A stretch of DNA of 64,000 nucleotides from Blautia sp. AF19-10LB (GCF_003461245.1 NZ_QTWS01000004.1:114209-178208); one strand, 5' to 3'; shown: positions 7,886 to 17,637, counted from the stretch's first letter. Numbers and translations are program-made. Notes: generated from the sequence alone by a model not told the origin.

Positions 7886-9103
7886 CTAACTCTGGATCCC
7901 TGCCATCAGGACAAGGAATGCCAGCATGCACAGAACTTCCGCAGTAAAAACGATCCGAAGAAGCAGGGTGCATCCCTCGCCCATTGCACTGAGCGCGCTG
8001 ACCATCCGTTTATCTGAGATCGGCTGTGATACCGCCGAAAGAAAGCGATACAAAAGCGACAGGACACCATAATGCAGCATCGGTCCTGCTCCCGCCAGTA
8101 CAAATACGACGAGTATCACAACGCCAAGACAATTTCGAATCAGGACTGCGCTTGTCACGACCAGCTCTGTCACCATATTTACGGCGTTTCCTACTCCCGG
8201 AAGTGCCCCTGCCGCCCTTCCGAGAAGCCCTCGTTTCAGGTTGTCCATGACCGGTGCAACCAGATTTCGGATGATCTGCAGGCCGACCACTGCCGCGAGG
8301 AGTGTTTTGAGGCTCCAGGAGATCGCCGTGTTGAGGAATTCTGCCATTTTTCCGAGCATTTCTTCTTTTGATAGGGAGTTTACGAGCTGTAAAAGGACAT
8401 ACAGGCTGGACGCAGGCAGGATGACAGTCGCAAGAAGCCACTGGATCAGCCATACCAGAATCAGAACCCCCTCATAAAAAACTGCCGCTGATGCCGCGCC
8501 GGACGAGGCACAGACTGTCATGTAAAACGCCGGTGCCAGCCCTTTCATAACTTCCGTCATCCAGTCGATCGTCTTTTCCAACGACAGGCTCATTTCAGAA
8601 AAGGAATCTGTCAGCAGTGTAAAAACCAGCAGATAAACGACAAAAAAACTGATATTTCCAACCTGTTCGTTTTCGAACACATCCGCAAAGCTGGAAAAAA
8701 CAGCCGCAAACAGTACCAGAAGGAGAAGTTTGACCAAAAGTCCCCTCTCCTGTTCCAGACGATAAAAGAAAAAGCGGTACACCACTCCCTGTACCGCTTC
8801 TTTTGAAAATGCTTGTTCACCTTTTGTCAGTTTTATGAGCGCATCTTTCATGGAAAAACTGTCTTCGCCCAGAAGTTCGTCCAGCATGTTCTGGACATCT
8901 GTCAGTTCGATCTCGTTCAGAAGTTCCTGTGCGATGTCTGTGTCGTTTTGATTAGAATCAGATATGTCGTCTGACTGGCTTTTCTTTGGTGTCTGGCTCT
9001 GAATTCCTGTACTGCTTCCATAAACTTCTGCTACACATGCTACCATCAGAATTACCAGACATACCACACGCACCAGCACCGCCAGCCAGTTTTTCCCTCT
9101 CAT
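7886..9103 (-). CDS. spoIIIAE: stage III sporulation protein AE
   Basis: SpoIIIAE is the polytopic membrane subunit of the spoIIIA mother-cell channel. The 405-residue protein has a signal-like N-terminal helix (residues 8-28), an acidic Ser/Asp/Gln linker, a soluble segment with ELTDVQNMLDELLG, and then about seven hydrophobic segments to the C-terminus. Length and order match the family (about 400). It overlaps spoIIIAD by 4 bp (ATGA type). Confidence 0.94.
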   Translation of the reverse strand: MRGKNWLAVLVRVVCLVILMVACVAEVYGSSTGIQSQTPKKSQSDDISDSNQNDTDIAQELLNEIELTDVQNMLDELLGEDSFSMKDALIKLTKGEQAFSKEAVQGVVYRFFFYRLEQERGLLVKLLLLVLFAAVFSSFADVFENEQVGNISFFVVYLLVFTLLTDSFSEMSLSLEKTIDWMTEVMKGLAPAFYMTVCASSGAASAAVFYEGVLILVWLIQWLLATVILPASSLYVLLQLVNSLSKEEMLGKMAEFLNTAISWSLKTLLAAVVGLQIIRNLVAPVMDNLKRGLLGRAAGALPGVGNAVNMVTELVVTSAVLIRNCLGVVILVVFVLAGAGPMLHYGVLSLLYRFLSAVSQPISDKRMVSALSAMGEGCTLLLRIVFTAEVLCMLAFLVLMAGIQS

Positions 9104-9486
9104 GCCATAAACTCCTGAATCGTTTCCAGTAGTGCCAGAAGAATTGGAACACTCTGTACCAGTACAGAAAGCCGGCAGAATAATTCAATCTGCGCCGCCG
9201 TAGCCTGATGCCCCGCATCCTTGCAGATTCCTGCCGAAAACTGTCCGATGTAAGTGATTCCGATCATTTTAATTAACGTCGTCAGGTACTCCTGCTCCAC
9301 AGGCAGGCTGTCCTTGAGCTGCCGCAGCGTTCCGAAAAGATATTCCAGCTTTCCGACAGCCAGTCCCAGGATCATGATGCCAATTCCCATCGTGATAAAA
9401 GCGGTATATTCCGGCCGGGTTTCTTTCAGAAAAAAGCATAATATAACACCGCAGATCCCCAGAAGAGAAATTTTTATAATATCCAT
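9100..9486 (-). CDS. spoIIIAD: stage III sporulation protein AD
   Basis: This 128-residue integral membrane protein has four hydrophobic segments and the family block LTTLIKMIGITYIGQFSAGI. SpoIIIAC and SpoIIIAD are small membrane subunits of the channel that links mother cell and forespore. The gene sits between spoIIIAC (12 bp upstream) and spoIIIAE (4-bp overlap). Length equals that of B. subtilis SpoIIIAD (about 130). Confidence 0.94.
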   Translation of the reverse strand: MDIIKISLLGICGVILCFFLKETRPEYTAFITMGIGIMILGLAVGKLEYLFGTLRQLKDSLPVEQEYLTTLIKMIGITYIGQFSAGICKDAGHQATAAQIELFCRLSVLVQSVPILLALLETIQEFMA

Positions 9487-9498
9487 CTTTCCTCCTGC

Positions 9499-9693
9499 TT
9501 ACAGCACAAACAATTTCTGAATATCCACAAACAATTCATAAATATACGGTACGATCCAGAATAATACGATAAGAAGGCCGGCGAGACTTACAAGAAATGC
9601 CTGTTCATCTCTCCCGCTGTGTTTCAATACCTGAGAGAGAATGGAAACCAGAATCCCGACCGCCGCTATTTTGAAAATAATGGTGACTTCCAC
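9499..9693 (-). CDS. spoIIIAC: stage III sporulation protein AC
   Basis: This 64-residue protein consists essentially of two membrane helices (FKIAAVGILVSILSQVLK and FLVSLAGLLIVLFWIVPYI), as expected for SpoIIIAC (about 68 residues in B. subtilis). It lies 18 bp after spoIIIAB and 12 bp before spoIIIAD. Small size plus position in the intact operon make the call firm. Confidence 0.94.
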   Translation of the reverse strand: MEVTIIFKIAAVGILVSILSQVLKHSGRDEQAFLVSLAGLLIVLFWIVPYIYELFVDIQKLFVL

Positions 9694-9711
9694 GCTCTCC
9701 CCCTTCTCCTC

Positions 9712-10242
9712 TTACCAAAACAATACTGCAAGCAAAATGCCTCCCATAATCCCTAAGGACTGGCAGATTTTCTTCTGCTCCGGCATTTTTTCTCTGAGCT
9801 GTCTTCTTTGTTCTTCCACATCCGTTTCCAGAAGTTCGATCTGTTTTATCTGCATTTCTCTGTCAAGATAGCCAAGTCTGCGCCCAAGAGTCCGAAGAAT
9901 CTCCATTTCTTCTTTCCTCTGCGACCCTCCGGGATTTCCCTGATAAAAATTTCTTTGTATACAAAATTCCATGATCTCTTCCAGATTTTTGCCTCCGGTG
10001 TCTTCCATTTCCTGTGCGGCATCCCGAAGGATTGTCCCAAAAAATCCACTGATTTTTGCTGCAATCTCCCGGAATGCGTCTGGAAGAGAACTGTTGCCGC
10101 ATCGGATCTCTCCTTTCAGAAAAAAAAGAATCTGAAGCAAAATCTCCAGGTTCTTTTCTCTTTCTGTGATCTCCCGACTTCTGGCATACCCGATTCCTGC
10201 TCCACCCAGGATCAGCAACAGGCTTGCCGCCATTTTCAGCAT
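9712..10242 (-). CDS. spoIIIAB: stage III sporulation protein AB
   Basis: SpoIIIAB (176 residues) has an N-terminal membrane helix (LLLILGGAGIGYARS), a helical cytoplasmic domain, and a C-terminal hydrophobic helix (LGIMGGILLAVLFW), resembling the GspF family of secretion systems. It overlaps spoIIIAA by 7 bp. In the channel model it sits in the mother-cell membrane and connects the AA ATPase to the rest of the complex. Confidence 0.93.
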   Translation of the reverse strand: MLKMAASLLLILGGAGIGYARSREITEREKNLEILLQILFFLKGEIRCGNSSLPDAFREIAAKISGFFGTILRDAAQEMEDTGGKNLEEIMEFCIQRNFYQGNPGGSQRKEEMEILRTLGRRLGYLDREMQIKQIELLETDVEEQRRQLREKMPEQKKICQSLGIMGGILLAVLFW

Positions 10243-11192
10243 TTTTGTCCTTTTTCATCGTAGATTCCTTTTATGATACCGATCTGCTTCCTGTCTCCGA
10301 GAACGATATATTTTTCAAATATTTCCATCTTTTTTAACTTCTGAAAAAACGGCTGGTTTAAGATATCCTCCACGGAATTTCCATGTGCCGTGGCAATCAG
10401 CCTGCATCCACAATGGATCACGCTTTCAACCGCCCGGAAATCTTCTTCTCTGCCAAGTTCGTCTACCGCCACCACATCCGGCGACATCGAACGCACCAGC
10501 ATCTGCATTCCTTCCGCTTTCGGACAGGCATCGAGAATGTCTGTCCGCATTCCAAGGTCATTCTGTGGAACACCCTGCCAGCTTCCGGCAAGCTCACTTC
10601 GTTCATCCACCACCCCAACTGTCACTCCAGGAATGCCCTCTCTCCCGTTACTGAGCTGTCGGATCACATCCCGCAGAAGTGTCGTCTTGCCACACCTCGG
10701 CGGTGAGATGATCAATGTGTGTGAAATATGGTTTCGACTTTGAATATACGGCATCACTGCATCTGCACAGCCCGGGATCTGATGTGACAGCCGGACATTG
10801 ATGCAGGAAATATATTTCATTCCACGGATCCTGTCGCCATTCAGAAGTACCTTGCCGGTAACGCCCACTCTGTGTCCGCCCTGTACGCTTATGTATCCCT
10901 GCCGGATCTCATCTTCATACGCATACAGCGAATATCCGCACACATACTCCAGCGTTTCCTTAAGATCCTGCCGCGTCACAAAATACGGCTCGCCTCTTTT
11001 TATCTGCAAAAAGCGTTCACCCCCTGCATATACAAGAAACAGGGGGCGTCCCACCCGGAGTCGGATCTCATAAAGTTTCTCATAATCCGGTCCCGCCTCA
11101 ATGAGAAGTTTGCGGATATTTCCTGCAAACAGATTCTGAATACTCTCCCTGTCGATCGTCCTCACCTCTTTACAGTTAATATATGTGGACAA
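10236..11192 (-). CDS. spoIIIAA: stage III sporulation protein AA (ATPase)
   Basis: SpoIIIAA is an AAA/secretion-type ATPase related to type II and IV secretion ATPases. The 318-residue frame has a Walker A motif PPRCGKTTLLRD, a Walker B-like VVAVDELGREED and the nearby ATAHGNS. The start is uncertain. The frame opens with TTG at 11192, only 10 bp after the stop of a truncated ligase gene; a GTG at 11165 is an alternative. A weak sigma-E-like promoter (GGTAATA, 15 bp, CATATATT, 11207-11178) overlaps the TTG, which would favour a start downstream of it. Confidence 0.9.
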   Translation of the reverse strand: MSTYINCKEVRTIDRESIQNLFAGNIRKLLIEAGPDYEKLYEIRLRVGRPLFLVYAGGERFLQIKRGEPYFVTRQDLKETLEYVCGYSLYAYEDEIRQGYISVQGGHRVGVTGKVLLNGDRIRGMKYISCINVRLSHQIPGCADAVMPYIQSRNHISHTLIISPPRCGKTTLLRDVIRQLSNGREGIPGVTVGVVDERSELAGSWQGVPQNDLGMRTDILDACPKAEGMQMLVRSMSPDVVAVDELGREEDFRAVESVIHCGCRLIATAHGNSVEDILNQPFFQKLKKMEIFEKYIVLGDRKQIGIIKGIYDEKGQKC

Positions 11193-11202
11193 TCTGTTTT
11201 TA

Positions 11203-11970
11203 TTACCGGGAAAAATCCGTTTTTTTCATGGCACAGCCAAGTCCGAGCATTCCCCAGAACAACGGGGATACTGCCAGGTTGGAATCATTCATAAGCCCCA
11301 TGAAAAGAAAAGCAGTCACACTCAGCAGAATCACAGCATCCACTGCAAAAAAACTGCTGTCTTTTTTCTGTTTCAGGCTTCGAACAGACGAAACTGCATA
11401 ACTTCCCCAGAATATCAGAAGACAGAGCAGCGACAGAATGCCTGTCTGAAGTGCACTCTGCAAATACAGACTGTGCGCCTTGGACGGAATCTGCTCCAGC
11501 ATCCAGCGTCCTGTGTTTGCTTTCATAACATAATCCTGCTGTGGAAATTCTTCTACGAAAGTATCCGGTCCGCTTCCGACCAGAATATGCTCTTTCAGAA
11601 GTGGAATCGCCCTGCCCCAGATATAGCCTCGTCCGGTAAAAAGCTTTTCATAGCCTTTCAGAACGCTGTCGGCTGTCCGGATCTCGTCTCCGCGTTTATA
11701 AAAGTTAATATATACAAACTGTGGTGATCCATTTGCCTTGACAAATTCCCAGGTGATATCCTGATACTGCATCAGAAGATTCTGCGTACCTGAATCCATG
11801 TAGCTGTCAAATTTCAGTTCTTTCAGCGCGTCATCCTGCGCGACAAAACATTGCTGATCCATGTCCCAGTATGCAGGAATTCTGTTCCTGTCTTCATCAT
11901 AGATTGTCAGAGAATCTCCCTCATCTGACGATACCGGACAGAATTCATAAAAATGCCCTCCCTGTACCAA
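11203..11970 (-). pseudogene. C-terminal remnant of an O-antigen ligase/polymerase-family protein
   Basis: The 255-residue frame matches only the C-terminal half of O-antigen ligase (Wzy_C/RfaL) proteins. It contains GRGYIWGRAIPLLKEHILVG, the family's R-x-x-I/Y-W block followed by GSGPDTF, then a KAHSLYLQ segment and two or three membrane helices. Full members have about ten or more N-terminal membrane helices, absent here. The frame opens with TTG at 11970 with an in-frame TAA only 9 bp upstream and no ribosome site; the upstream DNA is a terminator hairpin. It ends 10 bp before spoIIIAA. I read it as a truncated gene left by deletion. Confidence 0.7.
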
Positions 11971-12005
11971 AAGTAGTTACATTCAGTATAAGGAGGGTAT
12001 TTTTA
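11949..12005 (-). terminator. terminator after the phosphopantetheinyl transferase gene
   Basis: Arms ATACCCTCC and GGAGGGCAT (minus strand, with one mismatch) enclose a 30-base loop and are followed by TTTTTATG. The hairpin lies 48 bp past the PPTase stop and closes the gltX-helicase-PPTase unit. It runs into the first codons of the ligase remnant. Confidence 0.6.
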
Positions 12006-12052
12006 TTTGTCCAGTCTGTTATTCATTGTTTCACTTTAATTTTTACGCACGA

Positions 12053-12601
12053 TTACGGCAGCTGTATCTCCTCATGCACCCACCGCAGTTCCAACGGGTC
12101 GCGGGACCAGACGGCTCCGCTGTAGCCTGGTTCCATTTCAAGCATCAGGTAGCTGCCTTTGTCCAGGGAGATCTTGCGGAGGTCTTTGGAAAGACCTTCT
12201 CCCGTCCATTTGATGTAGGCTTCTCTGAGCACCCACTGAGCAAAAAAGGCTTTCTCCATCTGCTCGCTCTCAAGAATCTCGCGTACCATGTCTGCCGGGA
12301 CCATTCTGGTGAGCATTCGTTCGTAGTTGACTTTCTTGTGTTCCTGGACATCGATGCCGACTTCTTCTCCGGCGATGATGCACATTACATATTTGCCGGA
12401 ATGGCTGATGTTGTAGTGGATCTTTGGCTGCAGGGTCAGGAATGGTTTGCCGTGCTCTCCTGCTGCCCGCGGCTCAAATGCAAGCTTCAGTCCATATTCC
12501 TTGTAAAGTCCTGTCGCAAGTAGTTTCTCTCCGATCATATGCTCCATATTCTTGTGGAGATATTTCTCCGGGACCTCTGTAAAATAAATCACTGCCTTCA
12601 T
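12053..12601 (-). CDS. 4'-phosphopantetheinyl transferase, Sfp type
   Basis: The 182-residue protein moves phosphopantetheine from CoA to a conserved serine of carrier proteins. Visible family motifs are IHYNISHSG, VGIDVQ (Mg2+-binding Asp near residue 84) and the WVLREAYIKWTGEGL block, which is the W-x-x-K/R-E-A-(F/Y)-x-K signature. The start overlaps the helicase stop in an ATGA junction (12598-12601). No carrier-protein megasynthase is present; acpP lies 3.4 kb upstream in the same direction and is the nearest possible substrate. Confidence 0.9.
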   Translation of the reverse strand: MKAVIYFTEVPEKYLHKNMEHMIGEKLLATGLYKEYGLKLAFEPRAAGEHGKPFLTLQPKIHYNISHSGKYVMCIIAGEEVGIDVQEHKKVNYERMLTRMVPADMVREILESEQMEKAFFAQWVLREAYIKWTGEGLSKDLRKISLDKGSYLMLEMEPGYSGAVWSRDPLELRWVHEEIQLP

Positions 12602-14427
12602 ATGTGCACCTCCTCCAGAAAGCGGGAAGGCTCCCGTTTCTTCTCATGCTGCTGCCTCACGTAACACAGATCAAGTTCCTTCCTGGCACGGGTCATCCCT
12701 ACATAAAAAAGCCTCCGTTCTTCTTCGATCGCCGGTTCCAGGACTGCTTTCTTGTACGGCATGCTGCCTTCATTTACATTCAGGATATATACCTTGTCAT
12801 ATTCCAGACCTTTGACTCCATGGAGTGTTGAGATCAGTACACCCTCTCTTTCCTGCTCCTGTTTCTTCGCCTGTTCTTCCAGTTTCCTGGTGTAATCTTC
12901 TATGTAGGCTTCCCAGTCTCCGAGGCTGTCCATCCCCTTCGTGCTGTCGGTCAGCCGATCCAGGATCTCACTTAATTCTTCTGGTTTTATTTTACGATAT
13001 TCCGCGTATTCCCGCAAGTATTCTTCGTATCCCATGCCCTTTCGGATGAAATTTATCGCCGCAAAAGGTGTCAGACCCCGAAGGATACGCAGATGCGTCT
13101 CAAATGTCGTCAGACGGTCACACATCCAGTCCTTATCCTTGTAAAAATCCTTGAGCTGGTCGAAGGAGATCACAGGGGAAAGTGATACCGCATCTCTGGC
13201 TATATAACGGTTCGGGCGGTTCATAAATTCAACAAAATTCTTCCGGCTCTCATCGCCCGCCGCAAATCTCAGATATGCCAGAATGTTCCGGCAGATCCAG
13301 TGGTGGAACAGGTTCGGAAGTTTTTCTTTCATGTTAAATGGAACCTGACGTTCCATCAGCGCACCGACCAGACCTTCCGCCTCCTGGTTCGTGCGAAGAA
13401 GGATTGCTGTGTCTTCCAGCTTGTCGCCCTGTTCCAGACGCGCCCGGAGTTCTGATACAACTTCGAGATATTCTTCTCTCGGATTTTCAAATTCACGGAT
13501 CTTTACCGGATCACCTTCCGGATTGGGAGTCTGCAGATGCTTCTGGAATCTTTTCTTGTTCGTTCCGATCACCTGCATTGCAGAAGAAAGGATCCTCTTG
13601 CTACATCGGTAATTCACATCCAGTGTCACCGTCTCTGCCTCTGGATAATCCTTTGTGAAATTCAGCATGATCTCCGGTCTTGCTCCACGGAAATGATAGA
13701 TGGACTGATCATCATCCCCCACGATAAACAGATTATCCTGCGGCTTCGCAAGAAGCTTCACGATGTCATACTGAAGCTGGTTGATATCCTGAAACTCATC
13801 GACCAGGATATACTGAAATTTATTCTGCCACGCTGCCAGAATATCCTTCCGCTTATCAAAAAGGTCATAACAGTAGAGGATCATGTCATCAAAATCCAGT
13901 TTCCGTCTCGCCTGACAGGTTTTGACATATTCCCGGTAGATCTGACGGAAAACCTCATCCGGACAGCACGAAGAATAATAATATTCCAGCGAAATCCTGT
14001 TTCCCTTGACAACACTGATCTCCTTGGCAACTTCTTCCGAAAAATCACCTTCCTCTGCCAGTTCCCCGCCATGGTTCAGTGCAAGTTCCCGGAGAATTGC
14101 AGACTTCTCCTCCTCTGACAGAATATTCGCCGCAGTAAATCCATACGCCTGCTTCAGAATTCCATAAAAAACGCCATGGAAAGTCCCGAATGTGATCGGT
14201 GTATACTCCTGACCGGTAAAATTCAGAAATCGTTCTTTCATTTCCTTCGCCGCTGCCCTTGAAAAAGTCACGACAAGGATATTGGAAGGAGAAATCCCGC
14301 CCTCGGTTGTCATATATGCTGTTCTTTCTACAATTACGGAAGTTTTCCCCGAACCAGGGCCTGCCAGAACCATCATGGGTCCTGACAGGTGGGCGATTGC
14401 CCGTTGTTGAGATGGATTACGTTTCAT
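12598..14427 (-). CDS. UvrD/PcrA-family ATP-dependent DNA helicase
   Basis: The 609-residue superfamily 1A helicase has a Q-motif (MKRNPSQQRAIAH), Walker A AGPGSGKTSVIVERT, motif II VDEFQDIN, motif III GDDDQSIYHFRGA and the C-terminal motifs TLHGVKGLEYDKVYI and YVGMTRARKEL. It is shorter than PcrA/UvrD (about 720), lacking some of the 2B insert and C-tail. The start at 14427 lies 11 bp after the gltX stop; an in-frame ATG at 14469 would overlap gltX. It is translationally coupled to the PPTase gene. Confidence 0.92.
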   Translation of the reverse strand: MKRNPSQQRAIAHLSGPMMVLAGPGSGKTSVIVERTAYMTTEGGISPSNILVVTFSRAAAKEMKERFLNFTGQEYTPITFGTFHGVFYGILKQAYGFTAANILSEEEKSAILRELALNHGGELAEEGDFSEEVAKEISVVKGNRISLEYYYSSCCPDEVFRQIYREYVKTCQARRKLDFDDMILYCYDLFDKRKDILAAWQNKFQYILVDEFQDINQLQYDIVKLLAKPQDNLFIVGDDDQSIYHFRGARPEIMLNFTKDYPEAETVTLDVNYRCSKRILSSAMQVIGTNKKRFQKHLQTPNPEGDPVKIREFENPREEYLEVVSELRARLEQGDKLEDTAILLRTNQEAEGLVGALMERQVPFNMKEKLPNLFHHWICRNILAYLRFAAGDESRKNFVEFMNRPNRYIARDAVSLSPVISFDQLKDFYKDKDWMCDRLTTFETHLRILRGLTPFAAINFIRKGMGYEEYLREYAEYRKIKPEELSEILDRLTDSTKGMDSLGDWEAYIEDYTRKLEEQAKKQEQEREGVLISTLHGVKGLEYDKVYILNVNEGSMPYKKAVLEPAIEEERRLFYVGMTRARKELDLCYVRQQHEKKREPSRFLEEVHI

Positions 14428-14437
14428 ATATCTGTGA

Positions 14438-15886
14438 TCAGCTGAGTTTTTCGATAGCTGCTTTGACACGTTTCAGTGTTTCTTCTTTGCCGATGATCTC
14501 CATGATCTCAGTTGCTCCTGCCGGTGTCATCTGCTTGCCGGATACAGCGGTACGAAGCGGCCACATAACATAACCGTTCTTGTATCCTTTCTCCTTAACA
14601 AACGCACTTAAAGATGCGAACAGCGGATCATTAGTATAGTCCTCCTGAGCTTCCAGAACCGGAAGAACTTCTTTGAGGACTGCCAGAGATGTCTCCTCGT
14701 TGGTCTTCATCTTCTTGTGGCAGTACATTGCGCTGTCGTATTCCGGAACTTCCTCGAAGAAGTCGATCAGTGCCGGGATATCCGGGAATGTCTCGATTCT
14801 TGTCTGAACCATTCCTGCGATTTTGCGGAAGTTGTAGTCTCGTTTGAGGACCTGCTTCATGTATGGAAGTGCTTTCTCGTAGAATTCTTCCGGATCCATT
14901 TTTTTGATGTACTCGCCGTTCATCCAGCGGAGTTTGGTGATATCAAAGACTGCCGGTGATTTGCTGATGTGATGATAATCAAATGCCTTGACAAGTTCCG
15001 GAAGAGAGAAGATCTCCTGGTTGTCCTGCGGGCTCCATCCGAGCAGAGCTACGAAGTTTACGATCGCTTCTGTCACAAATCCCTGCTCCAGAAGATCCTC
15101 ATAAGAGGAATGTCCGGAACGCTTGGAAAGCTTCTGATGCTCCTCGTTGGTGATCAGTGGGCAATGAACATAGACCGGGATCTCCCATCCGAATGCTTCG
15201 TAGATACGGTTGTATTTCGGTGCAGAAGAAAGATACTCATTTCCTCTGACAACGTGAGTGATTCCCATCAGATGGTCATCTACAACGTTTGCAAAGTTGT
15301 AGGTCGGGTATCCGTCAGACTTGATCAGAATCAGGTCTTCCATTTCTTCGTTGTTTACTGTGATGTCTCCGTAAATTACATCGTGGAAAGTAGTGGTTCC
15401 CTCTGTCGGCATATTGAAACGGATAACATGCGGTTCGCCTGCATCCAGACGTCTCTGTACTTCTTCTTTGGAAAGGCGCAGACATCTCTTGTCATAGATG
15501 GAGATCTCCTTGCCTGCAACGACACGTTTCATGGATTCCAGTTCCTCCGGACCGCAGAAGCAGTAGTAAGCATCACCCTGTTCAATAAGCTGCTGTGCAT
15601 ATTTGAGATAGATTCCGGATGCCTGTCTCTCACTCTGTACGTAAGGACCTACGCCGCCGTCCTTGTCCGGACCTTCATCGTGAAGAAGTCCTGTACCTGC
15701 CATGGTACGATAGATGATATCTACAGCTCCTTCTACATAACGCTCCTGGTCTGTATCCTCGATTCTAAGGATAAAGTCTCCATCTTCATGTTTTGCAATC
15801 AGGTATGCGTACAGTGCGGTACGCAGATTTCCTACATGCATCCTGCCTGTCGGGCTCGGTGCAAATCTGGTTCTGATCTTTGTCAT
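14438..15886 (-). CDS. gltX: glutamyl-tRNA synthetase
   Basis: This 482-residue class I synthetase charges tRNA-Glu. It shows [20 protein letters not shown], split here as the HIGH-type motif (MHVGN), and the KMSKS-type KLSKRSG. Length and block order fit bacterial GluRS. Its operon includes the helicase and PPTase genes downstream. The tRNA-Glu gene at 63.6 kb would be a substrate. Confidence 0.96.
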   Translation of the reverse strand: MTKIRTRFAPSPTGRMHVGNLRTALYAYLIAKHEDGDFILRIEDTDQERYVEGAVDIIYRTMAGTGLLHDEGPDKDGGVGPYVQSERQASGIYLKYAQQLIEQGDAYYCFCGPEELESMKRVVAGKEISIYDKRCLRLSKEEVQRRLDAGEPHVIRFNMPTEGTTTFHDVIYGDITVNNEEMEDLILIKSDGYPTYNFANVVDDHLMGITHVVRGNEYLSSAPKYNRIYEAFGWEIPVYVHCPLITNEEHQKLSKRSGHSSYEDLLEQGFVTEAIVNFVALLGWSPQDNQEIFSLPELVKAFDYHHISKSPAVFDITKLRWMNGEYIKKMDPEEFYEKALPYMKQVLKRDYNFRKIAGMVQTRIETFPDIPALIDFFEEVPEYDSAMYCHKKMKTNEETSLAVLKEVLPVLEAQEDYTNDPLFASLSAFVKEKGYKNGYVMWPLRTAVSGKQMTPAGATEIMEIIGKEETLKRVKAAIEKLS

Positions 15887-15918
15887 TTTATTATTTCCTG
15901 CCTTTCAAAAATGTAAAA

Positions 15919-15945
15919 CCCCTGAGACAATTATATGCCTCAGGG
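15919..15945 (-). terminator. terminator of acpP
   Basis: A seven-base perfect stem, CCCTGAG/CTCAGGG (15920-15926 and 15939-15945), lies 14 bp past the acpP stop on the minus strand. It is followed by GTTTTACATTTTTG. It separates acpP from gltX. Confidence 0.7.
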
Positions 15946-15958
15946 AGTGTTTTTGCAA

Positions 15959-16192
15959 TTATGCCTCAATTCCTCTGCCTTTAAGATACTCGATCACGTC
16001 TCCCACTGTTTCCAGTTCTGTCAGTTCCTCAGCAGGTATCTCGATGTTGTACTCATCTTCCAGTGCCATAACCAGTTCGAACAGGTCAAGGGAATCTGCT
16101 CCAAGGTCATCTTTAAAAGAAGTATCTGCTGTGATCTCGTTTTCGTCGCAGTTTAACTGTTCTGCGAGCATTTTTTTCATTTCATCTAACAT
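15959..16192 (-). CDS. acpP: acyl carrier protein
   Basis: This 77-residue acidic protein carries the phosphopantetheine attachment motif GADSLDLFELV (Ser of DSL). It is the standard carrier for fatty-acid synthesis. It stands as a single gene with a terminator right behind it; no fab genes are nearby in this window. The start has AAGGAG-type sequence (AAAGGAGAAAAGCA) before the ATG. Confidence 0.95.
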   Translation of the reverse strand: MLDEMKKMLAEQLNCDENEITADTSFKDDLGADSLDLFELVMALEDEYNIEIPAEELTELETVGDVIEYLKGRGIEA

Positions 16193-16285
16193 TGCTTTTC
16201 TCCTTTATCAAGTATGCTTTTTCACTACTTTGATGTGCAAAGTATATATTCTGGAAAACTATTTGTCAATAGATTTTCTGTTATT

Positions 16286-17527
16286 TTAGGCTGCCCTTTC
16301 GGGTGTCTTGAGTTTAATCTGCCTGGACACGCTTAAGGCCAGTCCCATCTCGGCCATGAGGAACATGATCGAGGTACCTCCATAGCTGATAAACGGCAGC
16401 GTGACACCGGTATTTGGCATCAGATTTACTACGACTGCAATGTTCAGAATTACCTGCAGTGCAATATGTATAAAGATACCGCTGACAATCAGCGACCCAA
16501 AAAGATCCGGTGCATTCTGTGCGATAAAACACAGCCTGTAAAGAAGATATCCAAACAGAAGCAGAAGAATCACGCCCCCTACGATTCCAAGTTCTTCACA
16601 GATGATAGAAAAGATCATATCGTTCTGTGCTTCCGGTACGCTTCCAAGCTTCTGAATACTGTTACCAAGTCCACGTCCCAGAAAGCCTCCGGAACCAATT
16701 GCATAAAGCGCCTGTATGGTCTGGTATGCCGCAGTTCCTGTGGCATTCTCAGGATGAAGCCACGCGATGATTCGATTCAGACGGAAATCATCTGTCTCCT
16801 TTACACTCTGACCAATAACAAATACAAGAATCGCCAGAAACGCAATTGCCACCGCCACAAGAATCAGAAAAATCCTGGTCTTGGGATGTGCCACAAAAAT
16901 CATTCCCACTGTAATACAGAAAATAATAATGGCTGTACTGAGGTTATCTGTGCAGACATATGCCAGCAATGCAAGAAATGTTCCCATTGCCCCAAGTGTC
17001 ATACATGCCTTGAGTGAATTCATCTTCTTGCCCATGTGAACGATCATGTAGGAAAGACAGACGATCACGGCGATCTTGGCAATCTCTGCCGGCTGAAACT
17101 GAATCGGTCCGATTCTGAGCCATCTCCTGGCACCATTGGAAACAGTTCCCAGAGGTGTTCTTACCAGTACCATAGAGCCGGCAGCAACACCATACAGAAC
17201 CCCTGTAAACCTTGCCAGGATATGATAATCAAACATGGATATAAACAGAGCACCGGCAATACATACAAAGCTGATCGCCGCCTGTTTCTTAAAGAAATAC
17301 ATATCATCACCATACTTGATCGTTGATGTGTATGCGCTGGTACTGTACAGCATAACCAGACCGAAACAGGTCAGAAGGATAATCGCCGCTACCAGATTGT
17401 AATCATAATACTCTGGTTTCTCTATAAGCTTCACTCCGATATTATTTCTGGATCTGGATTTGGTTTTGGATTTCTTTTTGGTCTTTTTCGAAACCGGTAC
17501 ATTGCCCCGCTGTTTCGTTTTTTCCAT
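16286..17527 (-). CDS. FtsW/RodA/SpoVE-family peptidoglycan glycosyltransferase
   Basis: This is a 413-residue polytopic SEDS protein that polymerises lipid II. After a Lys-rich cytoplasmic N-terminus come about ten membrane helices with the family blocks NGARRWLRIGPIQFQPAEIAK, split by hydrophobic segments, then AQNDMIFSIICEELG and TGVTLPFISYGGTS. The sequence is closer to FtsW/SpoVE than to RodA, but the choice between the division and spore-cortex paralogue cannot be made without the partner penicillin-binding protein, which is not adjacent. Single gene. Confidence 0.9.
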   Translation of the reverse strand: MEKTKQRGNVPVSKKTKKKSKTKSRSRNNIGVKLIEKPEYYDYNLVAAIILLTCFGLVMLYSTSAYTSTIKYGDDMYFFKKQAAISFVCIAGALFISMFDYHILARFTGVLYGVAAGSMVLVRTPLGTVSNGARRWLRIGPIQFQPAEIAKIAVIVCLSYMIVHMGKKMNSLKACMTLGAMGTFLALLAYVCTDNLSTAIIIFCITVGMIFVAHPKTRIFLILVAVAIAFLAILVFVIGQSVKETDDFRLNRIIAWLHPENATGTAAYQTIQALYAIGSGGFLGRGLGNSIQKLGSVPEAQNDMIFSIICEELGIVGGVILLLLFGYLLYRLCFIAQNAPDLFGSLIVSGIFIHIALQVILNIAVVVNLMPNTGVTLPFISYGGTSIMFLMAEMGLALSVSRQIKLKTPERAA

Positions 17528-17608
17528 TTTATCACCTGATACTTTCTCTGTGATTTCTATGTCCTGCTATACAGTATAGCAGACTCCCTCCGCCATCGCA
17601 AGACAAAA

Positions 17609-17637
17609 CAGGGGAACGGTCTGAAACCGTTCCCCTG
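17609..17637. terminator. strong terminator after the YhgE-like gene
   Basis: The perfect 12-base stem CAGGGGAACGGT/ACCGTTCCCCTG (17609-17620 and 17626-17637) has a 5-base loop. It is followed on the minus strand by TTTTGTCTTG, 19 bp past the stop of the 949-residue gene. Confidence 0.85.
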
